From: CALMKX01 sp036274895
GTDB lineage: Bacteria > Acidobacteriota > Thermoanaerobaculia > Multivoradales > SZUA-115
DNA: 64,000 nt
Reading direction: 5' to 3'
Assembly: GCA_036274895.1 (NCBI GenBank)
Contig: DASUEU010000061.1
Coordinates: 1 to 64,000, forward strand
Part shown: in pieces, positions 16,100 to 24,061 of the stretch
Position numbering within the stretch: the stretch's first letter is position 1
Layout of the letters: every line of letters starts with the position of its first letter
Notes under the pieces: model-generated
Seen by the model: only the letters and a program-made list of their open reading frames with translations
What the model was told of the DNA's origin: nothing
The model's database searches: none
Translations under genes and position numbers: made by a program

Positions 16100-19000
16100 T
16101 CATTCCTTCCGTTCTGGAGGTTGGGGCGCGTCGAGCGACAGGGCGCTCGGCATCGCCGTTCTCAGCTTCAATCGACTGGCTTCACGGCGGCGTAGCTGCT
16201 CTCGCTGGCGCTGCTCCAGCTCTTGTTCGGCGAGGAAGGCCAGGTCCCCGAGGCGTCGATCGGGGTTGGCCACGGCGTCCCGCAGCAGGGTCGAGAAGCG
16301 GCCCGCCAGGCGCGCCACGGTCTCCGGGTCGAACAGCGAGCGCCGATAGGACCAGGAGCCACCGAGACCCTCGGCACCGGGGATGACGAAGAGGGCGAGG
16401 TCGAAGCGGGCGCTCTCCTCCGCCACCGGGTAGGGAGTGATCTCGAGGCCGGGCGCCTCGAGCCGCTCCTGGGGGGCGTTCTGGAGCACGAACAGGGCAT
16501 CGAAGAAGGGGGAGCGACCGCTCTCGCGGTTCGGCCGCAGCTCCTCCACCAGGCGAGGGAAGGGCAGATCCTGGTGCAGGTAAGCGCCGAGGGCGGTCTC
16601 CCGCACGCGGGCCAGGAGCTGGCGGAAGGTCGGGTCGCCGGCCAGGCTGGTGCGCAGCGGCAGGAGGTTGACGAAAAAGCCGATCAGGGGCTCGGTCTCG
16701 AGGCGGGGCCGCCCGGCCACGTCGGTGCCGACGATCACGTCGGTGGCCCCCGAGGAGCGGTGCAGCAGAGTCTTGAAGGCGGCCAGCAGCACCATGAAGA
16801 GGGTGGCCCCCTCCCCCCGGGCCAGGGCGCTCAGCCGCTCGCTGGTCTGGCGATCGAGACGGAAGGGCAGCAGCCCGCCGGCCCAACCGGCGGCGCCCGA
16901 GCGGGGCCGGTCCAGCGGCAAGGGCGGGGGCTCGGCCAGGCCGGCGAGCTTGCGGCGCCAGTAGTCGAGCAGGCGTTCGCCGGCCTCTTGCGCCAGCCAG
17001 CGGCGCTGCCAGGCCGCGAAGTCGCCGTACTGCACCGGCAGCGCCGGCAGGGACGGCACGCGGCCCTGCCGGGCCGCCGCGTAGAGCTCCGAGACCTCGC
17101 GGATCAGCACTCCCATCGACCAGCCGTCGCTGGCGATGTGATGGGTGGTGAACAGGCCCAGGTGCGAGCCGGGCTGGAGCCGCACCAGGCAGTGGCGCCA
17201 GATCGGCCCCCGCTCGAGGTCGAAGGGCCGGGCGGCCTCCTGCCGGGCGAGCTCGCGGGCGAGCTCCTCGCGCGTGGGCTCGGGCAGGCCCGAAAGATCG
17301 ATCAGCGGCGAGCGCCCGCTTCCCGGTGGCTCGACCAGGGCCCGGGGCTGGCCGGCCACGGCCACGAAACGGGTGCGCAACACACTCTGCCGCGAAGCGA
17401 GCTCGCGCAGGCAGGCGGTCAAGGCCGCGAGGTCCAGGTCCCCCAGCAGGCGCACCGAGAGAGGGATGTTGAAGGCGCTCTCGCCGGCGGCCAGCTGGGC
17501 CACGAACCACAGCCGCTCCTGGGCCGGGGACAGCTGCCCGGCGGCCTCGGCGGGGGCCGGCTCGAGGGGGGGCAGGGGCGCGCCACCCTCGGCCTGGCGC
17601 TCGGCGATCAAGGCCGCCACGGCGCGCAGGGAGGCGGCGGCGAAGACCTCGGCGAGGGAGAGATCGACCTCAAAGACCGCGCGCAGCCGGGAAATCAGGC
17701 GGGTCGCCGACAGGGAGTCGCCGCCGATCTCGAAGAAGTCCGCGCTCAGGGGCACGAGCCCCGGCCGCCGCAGCACCTCGGCCACCAGCTGGCCCAGCAG
17801 CTCCTCGTGCCCGGTGCGGGGGAGGTCGGCCGCCAGGGCCTCGACCGGCTCACCTTCCGGCGCCGGCAGCCGGCGACGATCGAGCTTGCCGGCCGGGGTC
17901 CTCGGCAGCTCGGTCAGGGCCACGAAGAAGGCCGGCACCATGAACGAGGGCAGCTTCTCCCGCAGCAGCTCGCGCAGCGCGCCGGCGGTGGGCGCAGCGC
18001 CTTCCCGGGCCAGGTGGTAGGCCACCAGCCGGGTCTCGCCGTCGGGCCCCCGGTCGCCCACCACCACCGCGGCGGCCAGCCCGGGGTGCTGGAGCAGGGC
18101 GGCCTCGATCTCCCCCAGCTCGATGCGGTAGCCCCGCACCTTGACTTGGTGGTCGGTGCGGCCGAGGAAGTCGAGCCGGCCGTCCGGCAGCCGGCGGGCG
18201 AGGTCCCCGGTGCGGTAGACCCTCTGCCCTCCCGGGGCCTCGCCCAGGGGATCGGGGACGAAGCGGGAGGCGGTCAGGGCCGGCCGGCGCAGGTAACCGC
18301 GGGCCACCCCTGACCCTCCCAAGAGCAGCTCCCCGGGCACTCCCGGAGCCGTGGGGAGCCAGCGAGGGTCGAGCACCAGGGCCGAGGTGTTGCGGATCGG
18401 GCGCCCGATCAGCACTTCCGGCCGCTGTCCGGGCGGGGCGGACAGCCGGCTGGCGGTCGACCAGATGGTCGTCTCGGTCGGACCGTAGAGGTTCCAGACC
18501 TCGGCCGTGCGGGCCAGCAGCTCGGCCGCGAGCGACGGTGGCAGCGCCTCCCCCCCGCACAGGGCCCGCAGCCGGGGGCTACCCGCCCACCCGGCGTCGA
18601 CCAGCATGCGCCAGGTCGCCGGCGTGGCCTGCATCACGGTCGCCCCCGGCAGGGCCGCCGCCAGCCGCTGGCCGTCCGCCGCCGTCTCGCGGTCGGCCAC
18701 CTCGACGGTGGCCCCGGCCACCAGGGGCAGGTAGAGCTCGAGGCCGGCGATGTCGAAAGACAGCGAGGTGACGGCCAGCAGCCGATCCCCGGCCGAGAGC
18801 CCCGGGGCCTCCTCCATGGCCAGGAGGAAGTTGGCCAGGGCGCCGTGGTGGACCTGCACCCCCTTCGGCCGGCCGGTCGAGCCCGAGGTGTAGAGCACGT
18901 AGGCCAGGGAGGCCGGCTCGAGCTCGGCCGCCGGCCCCTCCGCCGCGGCAGCCCCTTCGCCGAGCAACTCCTCCCAGCCCCGCGCCGGCACGCCGGTGCC

Positions 19001-20893
19001 GAGGGCGCCGCCCTGGCTCACCAGCAGCCGGCAGCCGGAGTCCTCGACCATGAAGGCCAGCCGCTCGGCCGGGTAGGCGGGATCGAGCGGCAGGTAGGCC
19101 GCCCCGGCCCGCCACACTCCCAAGAGGACTGCGAGCAGGTGTGCGCCGCGCTCGAGGTGGAGGCCCACCAGGTCCTCGGTGCCCACGCCGGCCCGCCGCA
19201 GGCCCGCGGCCACCCGCCCCGCCTGCCGCCACAGCTCGCCATAGCTCCAGTGCTCGTCGCCCCCTACCACCGCCACCCGCTCGGGCCCTCGCCGGGCTCG
19301 CTCCGCGATGCGCTCCGGCACCAGATCCTCTCGCCGCTCGGCGCCGGCGGTGTCGTTCCACTCGCGCAGTATCTGGTGCTCGAGGACCCGGCCCAGGAAA
19401 GTCCGGCGCCCCGGCTGATCCAGGGGCCGCCGGGCCATGTCCTCGAGCACCCGGCCGTAGAGGTCGAGGTAGGTGCGGACCTGGGTCCTCGCCAGCCGGC
19501 GATCGTCGTACTCCAGGCAGAGCCGCAGGCGATGGGGAGGGATCGGCTCGAGGGTGAACACCGTCGAGAGGGCGAAGTGAGGCTGCGACAGCTCGAGGTT
19601 GCCCACCGGCAGGATCTCGAGGTCGCCGCCCTCGAACACCGGCGCCACCGAGTGGAAGTTGAGGAAGCCGAAGGCGACGTCGAAGAGGTCCCGGCGTCCC
19701 AGGAGCTTCTGGATCGCCGCCAGGGGGAAGTGCCGGTGGCGCCACAGCTCGGTCTCGGCGGCGAAGGTGGCCCGCACCAGCTCGACCCAGCTGGCCCGAC
19801 GCAGGTCCAGCCGCAACGGCAGGGTGGAGAGGAACATGCCCCGCAGCTCGGTGGCTCCCGCCTCCTCCGGCCGGCCGTGGACGGTCAGCCCGGTCATCAC
19901 GTCCAGGGTGCCGCTCGCCCGCCCCAGCACCTCGAGATGGGCCGCCAGCAGCACGGCCTTGAACGGCGTGCCGGCGAGCCGGCCCAGCTCGCGCAGCCCT
20001 TCGACCACCTCCATCGCCGGGTAGGCGACCACCTTGCGGTCGAGGCCACTGATCGCGGTATCGGCTCCCTGCCAACGGGGCAGCTCGAGGACGGTGGCGT
20101 CGCGCAGGCTCTCCTGCCAGTAGTGCCGGCACTCCGCCGAGGCGAGCGCCCGACGTTCCAGAGCGATGAAGTCGCGGACGGTGGCGGCGGGCGGCACCGG
20201 AGCGGGCAGGGGTCGGCCCTTGAGGATGGCGAAGTAGCGCTCGAAGATCTCGGCCAGGGTGGTGTTGGTGCTCCAGCCGTCGGCGATGGCGTGGGGCTCG
20301 ATCAGGATCAGCTGGAAGGAGTCCTCGCTGCGCCGGAAGACTCGCAGCGACACCAGGGAGGGCCGCGAGAGATCCACCAGCCGCCTCAGCTCCTCCTCGC
20401 TGAAGCTCCGCACCCGGTCCCGCTGCTCGGTCGGGCTGGCCGCCGTCAGGTCCTCCACGACCAGGCGCATCTCGGCCCGGCGGTGCACCAGCTGCAGCGG
20501 CTCGGAGAAAGAGGTGAGGTCGAAGCTGGTGCGCAGCACCGCGTGGCGGTCCACCACCTCCTGCATGGCCCGGCGGAAGGCGGTCTCGACGAAGGGGGCC
20601 CGGAGGTGGAAGCTGTTGACGTTGTGGTAGGCCGGGGCGGCGTCGGAGGCGGTGGCCTCCATGTGGTAGAGCATCCCGAGCTGGACGGTGGACAAGGGGT
20701 AGGCGTCCTCCAGCCCCTCGGGGAGCCGGGCGCGGTCCGCCGCCGTGACCAGCTCGAAGGGACCGGGCCGCGACGGCTCGGCCGCCGTCGTGGCGGCCGG
20801 GTCCAGCCGCCGCTCGCGCAGACGCTGCTCGAGCAGCTGCCGCTTGTGCGGCGACAGCCGGGCCAGCCGCTCGGAGACCAGGGGCTCGGTCAC
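16100..20893 (-). CDS. NRPS, C-A(Gly)-PCP-C
   Basis: 1,597-aa synthetase. A short basic N-terminal segment (LSPHKRQLLEQRLRERR) precedes a condensation domain (DAYPLSTVQLGMLYHME; EPHAIADGWS near aa 203). Its first motif His is Pro, but the second, catalytic His and the DG are present. The A domain (FDIAGLELY near aa 715) reads DILQCGLIWK, nearly identical to the glycine code DILQLGLIWK. The carrier motif IGGDSLSAT is near aa 1060. The final condensation domain has HHIASDGWS near aa 1255. The GTG start overlaps the previous stop as GTGA (20890-20893). This is the only downstream single-module protein starting with a true C domain, and correspondingly the protein before it ends in a carrier domain without C. 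The final C serves the Asp module on the next synthetase. Confidence 0.95.
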   Translation of the reverse strand: MTEPLVSERLARLSPHKRQLLEQRLRERRLDPAATTAAEPSRPGPFELVTAADRARLPEGLEDAYPLSTVQLGMLYHMEATASDAAPAYHNVNSFHLRAPFVETAFRRAMQEVVDRHAVLRTSFDLTSFSEPLQLVHRRAEMRLVVEDLTAASPTEQRDRVRSFSEEELRRLVDLSRPSLVSLRVFRRSEDSFQLILIEPHAIADGWSTNTTLAEIFERYFAILKGRPLPAPVPPAATVRDFIALERRALASAECRHYWQESLRDATVLELPRWQGADTAISGLDRKVVAYPAMEVVEGLRELGRLAGTPFKAVLLAAHLEVLGRASGTLDVMTGLTVHGRPEEAGATELRGMFLSTLPLRLDLRRASWVELVRATFAAETELWRHRHFPLAAIQKLLGRRDLFDVAFGFLNFHSVAPVFEGGDLEILPVGNLELSQPHFALSTVFTLEPIPPHRLRLCLEYDDRRLARTQVRTYLDLYGRVLEDMARRPLDQPGRRTFLGRVLEHQILREWNDTAGAERREDLVPERIAERARRGPERVAVVGGDEHWSYGELWRQAGRVAAGLRRAGVGTEDLVGLHLERGAHLLAVLLGVWRAGAAYLPLDPAYPAERLAFMVEDSGCRLLVSQGGALGTGVPARGWEELLGEGAAAAEGPAAELEPASLAYVLYTSGSTGRPKGVQVHHGALANFLLAMEEAPGLSAGDRLLAVTSLSFDIAGLELYLPLVAGATVEVADRETAADGQRLAAALPGATVMQATPATWRMLVDAGWAGSPRLRALCGGEALPPSLAAELLARTAEVWNLYGPTETTIWSTASRLSAPPGQRPEVLIGRPIRNTSALVLDPRWLPTAPGVPGELLLGGSGVARGYLRRPALTASRFVPDPLGEAPGGQRVYRTGDLARRLPDGRLDFLGRTDHQVKVRGYRIELGEIEAALLQHPGLAAAVVVGDRGPDGETRLVAYHLAREGAAPTAGALRELLREKLPSFMVPAFFVALTELPRTPAGKLDRRRLPAPEGEPVEALAADLPRTGHEELLGQLVAEVLRRPGLVPLSADFFEIGGDSLSATRLISRLRAVFEVDLSLAEVFAAASLRAVAALIAERQAEGGAPLPPLEPAPAEAAGQLSPAQERLWFVAQLAAGESAFNIPLSVRLLGDLDLAALTACLRELASRQSVLRTRFVAVAGQPRALVEPPGSGRSPLIDLSGLPEPTREELARELARQEAARPFDLERGPIWRHCLVRLQPGSHLGLFTTHHIASDGWSMGVLIREVSELYAAARQGRVPSLPALPVQYGDFAAWQRRWLAQEAGERLLDYWRRKLAGLAEPPPLPLDRPRSGAAGWAGGLLPFRLDRQTSERLSALARGEGATLFMVLLAAFKTLLHRSSGATDVIVGTDVAGRPRLETEPLIGFFVNLLPLRTSLAGDPTFRQLLARVRETALGAYLHQDLPFPRLVEELRPNRESGRSPFFDALFVLQNAPQERLEAPGLEITPYPVAEESARFDLALFVIPGAEGLGGSWSYRRSLFDPETVARLAGRFSTLLRDAVANPDRRLGDLAFLAEQELEQRQREQLRRREASRLKLRTAMPSALSLDAPQPPERKE

Positions 20894-23800
20894 CGCTCCA
20901 CCTGGGCCTCTCCGGGGGTCAGAGCGAGCTTGGCCTCTTCCTCGCTCAGCGCCTCGATCTCGGCGAGCAGAGGCTCCAGCGCGGCGGCGGTGAAAGCCGC
21001 CATCGCCGCCGGGGTCTGGTGCCGGAACAGATCCTGGACGGTGAAGACGATGCCTTCTTCCTTGGCCAGACCAACCGCCCGGACCGAGCGGATGGAGTCA
21101 CCCCCGAGGGCGAAGAAGCCGTCCTCGATGCCCACCCGCTCGAGGCCGAGGACCTCGGCCCAGATGCGACAGAGGGCTTGCTCGCGCTCGTCGCGGGGCG
21201 CGACGTAGGCGTGGCGCAGACCCGGCCGCTGCGAGCCGGGGGCCGGCAGGGCCCCGCGGTCGACCTTGCCGTTGGCGGTCAGCGGCCAGGACTCCAGGGC
21301 CACGAAGTGGGTGGGCAGCATGTACTCCGGCAGCTCGGTCGCCAGGTGCGAGCGCAGATCCTCGACCTGCGGCGGTGAGCCGGCGGCAGCGGCCGGGCCG
21401 CTCCGGTAGTAGGCCACCAGCCGGCGGTCGCCGGGCACGTCCTCGCGCACACTGACCACCGCCTCGGCCACGTCGGCATGGCGCACCAGGGCCGCCTCGA
21501 TCTCGGCGACCTCGATGCGCACACCGCGGAACTTCACCTGATGGTCGGCCCGGCCCAGGAACTCGAGGTCGAGGGAGGGCAGGAAGCGGGCGAGGTCGCC
21601 GGTGCGATAGACCCGGCCCCCGGGCTCGGTGGCGAAGGGGTCGGGGACGAAGCGCTCGGCGGTCTCGGCGGGACGGCCGAGATAGCCCCGGGCCAGGCCG
21701 TCGCCGGCGATCAGGATCTCCCCCACTGCCCCGATCGGCACCGGCCGCAGCCGGCGGTCCACCAGGAAGATCCGGGCGTTGGCGATCGGCCGGCCGATCG
21801 GCACCGCGCCGCTGATCGGCTGGCCGGCCGACGCCTCGAACCAGGTGCAGCCCACGGTCGCCTCGGTGGGACCGTACTCGTTGATCAGCCGGGTGGCGGG
21901 CGCCCGCGACTGCCAGAGCTCCAGGCTCCCGCCCGAAAGGGGCTCGCCGCCGATCACCAGGGCTCCGGCCCGGTCGGCCAGGGAGCGATGGTCCTGCAGC
22001 TGGTGGGAGAGCAGGTCGAGATGGGCCGGAGTGAGCTTGACGAAGCTCCAACCCCCCTGGCGAGCGAGCAGGGCGCCCAGCGACTCGACCCCCTCGTCCT
22101 CGGCCAGCAGCTCGACACAGCCACCGGCGAGCAGGGGGGCGAAGAGACTGGTCACCGTCAGGTCGAAGCCGATCGGCGAATGAACCGGGGCCCCCGACCC
22201 CTCGGCAGCGCGATAGGCCACGAGGGCCCAGCTGAGGTAGTTGACCACCGCCCGATGACTGACCATCACACCCTTGGGCCGCCCGGTCGAGCCGGAGGTG
22301 TAGAGCACGTAGGCCAGGCTCTCGGGAGAGGTCGCCGCCGGCGCTCTCCCGCCAGGCGCGGCGGAGTCCTCCCCGTCCCCGTCGATGCAGTGGACCGCCG
22401 GAGCCCCCGGCCCCAGCCGCTGCGCAATCTCCCCGCGGGTCACCACCAGCACCGGCCGGCAGTCGCCGAGCAGCCAGGCGATGCGCTCGGCGGGAAAGGA
22501 CGGGTCGACCGGCACGTAGGCGCCGCCGGCCTTGAGCACGCCGAGCATGGCGACCACCAGCTCGGTCGAGCGCTCGAGCAGCAGCGCCACCCGCCGCTCC
22601 TGTCCCACGCCGCGGGCGACCAGGGAGCGCGCCAGCTCCTCGGCCCGCCGCTCCAGCTCGGCGTAAGGCAGGGCGTGGCGGCGGTCGCGCACGGCGATCG
22701 CCGCCGGGGTGCGGGCGGCCTGGGCTGAGATCAGCGCGTGGAGGCCGAGGTCGGCGGGGTAGTCCGCCCGCGAGCGGTTCCACTCCTCGACGATCTGCCG
22801 CCGGTCGACCTCGGCGAGCAGGTCGAGGTCGTCCACGGCACGCTCGGCATCGCTCGCCACCTCGATCAGCAGGCGCTGCCAGCTGCGGGCCAGCCGCTCG
22901 AGGTCGGCTTGCGCGAAGCGGCCGCGCTGGGCCTCGAGCTGCAGGCGCCAGGCGCCCCCTTGCTGGCTCGCCTCGCAGCGCAGGCGGGCGCCGCCGATGG
23001 GCACGCTCGCCGCCACCTGGCGCCAGGTCAGCCCGCCGGCCTGCCAGGTGGGCGGCGGCGAAACGACCTCGACGACCACCGGCGGGGCCGGGGCCGGCTC
23101 GGTCGCTCCCTCGGGCGGCACCAGGTAGGACTGCCAGTCGATCGCCTCGCCGCGGGCCTCCTCCACCCGGCGCAGGTAGGCCGAGAAGGGCTCACCGTCG
23201 CGCGGCTCTCCGGCCACCGGCACGGGCTTGGCGAGCAGGCCCACGGTGCCGGCGAGGTCCTCGGCCAGGCGGCCGTCCGCCAGGGTGCCGACCAGGGCAC
23301 CGCCCGGGGCGCCGAGCCGCGCGAGCAGCGCCCGCAGGGAGGCCATCAACAGGGACTCGGCCGTCGCGCCATGGCGCTCGGCCAGGCCGTCCAGACCGGC
23401 GCTCGCCTCGACATCGAGCTGGCAGGAGACCGCCTCCACGGCAGCCTCGCCGATGGCCTGCTCGGCGCGCAGCAGCCGGGCCGTCCACGCCGTGCGGAAC
23501 GAGCCCTGCCAGAAGGCCAGGCCGGCACCGGCGTCCTCGTCCGCCAGCAGGTCGTTCTGCCACTCGGAGAAGTCGATGTACTGCACCGGATCGGCCAGCT
23601 CCTCTCCCGCGTAGAGCCTCACCAGCTCCGCCGCCAGCAGGCCGAGGCTCCGGCGATCGGCCACCAGGGGAGAGAGTCCCAGGACCAACCTGGCGCCGCC
23701 CGCGCCGGGGATCAGCCGGGCATGGAGCAGGGGGCCGTGCTCGAGATCGCAGACCGCGGCGGGCTCGGGCGCCTCGGGACCCTGGCTCCAGACCAGGTCT

Positions 23801-24036
23801 CCCTCCTCCGCCGGCACCTGGAGGGGCAGGCGCGCCCCGGCGGCGCGGCGGAAGCCGGTGCGCAGGACCTCGTGACGCTCGACCAGCCGGACCAGGGCCC
23901 GGCGCAAGCGCTCGGCATCGACCTCGCCTTCGAGGTCGAGCACCAGCCGCGCCGCCGGCTCGGCCGCCGCGACACCCGAGAGCAACAGCTGCCGTTGCTG
24001 CGGCGACAGCCTAAAACCTTTCTGTTCGATGCTCAC
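20890..24036 (-). CDS. NRPS, X(interface)-A(Asn or Asp)-PCP
   Basis: 1,048-aa single-module protein. The N-terminal condensation-like domain (GFRLSPQQRQLL) has GLSPLVADRRSL near aa 120 in place of HHxxxDG and is assigned as an interface domain. The A domain (FDLTVTSLF near aa 625) reads DLTKVGEVGK, matching asparagine codes (DLTKLGEVGK) better than aspartate because position 322 is Glu; Asp remains possible. The carrier motif is LGGDSIRSV near aa 980, and the protein ends about 65 residues later. The GTG start at 24036 (VSIEQKGF) is preferred over an upstream in-frame ATG because GGAGG is spaced 6 nt before it. A methyltransferase-dioxygenase fusion gene ends 25 bp upstream and is the likely tailoring partner of this residue. 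Confidence 0.93.
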   Translation of the reverse strand: MSIEQKGFRLSPQQRQLLLSGVAAAEPAARLVLDLEGEVDAERLRRALVRLVERHEVLRTGFRRAAGARLPLQVPAEEGDLVWSQGPEAPEPAAVCDLEHGPLLHARLIPGAGGARLVLGLSPLVADRRSLGLLAAELVRLYAGEELADPVQYIDFSEWQNDLLADEDAGAGLAFWQGSFRTAWTARLLRAEQAIGEAAVEAVSCQLDVEASAGLDGLAERHGATAESLLMASLRALLARLGAPGGALVGTLADGRLAEDLAGTVGLLAKPVPVAGEPRDGEPFSAYLRRVEEARGEAIDWQSYLVPPEGATEPAPAPPVVVEVVSPPPTWQAGGLTWRQVAASVPIGGARLRCEASQQGGAWRLQLEAQRGRFAQADLERLARSWQRLLIEVASDAERAVDDLDLLAEVDRRQIVEEWNRSRADYPADLGLHALISAQAARTPAAIAVRDRRHALPYAELERRAEELARSLVARGVGQERRVALLLERSTELVVAMLGVLKAGGAYVPVDPSFPAERIAWLLGDCRPVLVVTRGEIAQRLGPGAPAVHCIDGDGEDSAAPGGRAPAATSPESLAYVLYTSGSTGRPKGVMVSHRAVVNYLSWALVAYRAAEGSGAPVHSPIGFDLTVTSLFAPLLAGGCVELLAEDEGVESLGALLARQGGWSFVKLTPAHLDLLSHQLQDHRSLADRAGALVIGGEPLSGGSLELWQSRAPATRLINEYGPTEATVGCTWFEASAGQPISGAVPIGRPIANARIFLVDRRLRPVPIGAVGEILIAGDGLARGYLGRPAETAERFVPDPFATEPGGRVYRTGDLARFLPSLDLEFLGRADHQVKFRGVRIEVAEIEAALVRHADVAEAVVSVREDVPGDRRLVAYYRSGPAAAAGSPPQVEDLRSHLATELPEYMLPTHFVALESWPLTANGKVDRGALPAPGSQRPGLRHAYVAPRDEREQALCRIWAEVLGLERVGIEDGFFALGGDSIRSVRAVGLAKEEGIVFTVQDLFRHQTPAAMAAFTAAALEPLLAEIEALSEEEAKLALTPGEAQVER

Positions 24037-24061
24037 GATGCTCCTCCTGGCCTGGTGTCGC

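Noticed and set aside
12260..16195. Very long plus-strand open frames opposite the NRPS genes (for example 12,260-16,195 and 26,355-29,534)
   Set aside because: They are antisense to clear NRPS coding frames, lack family motifs, are rich in Arg/Gly/Gln/Pro, and result from scarce stop codons at 72% G+C.
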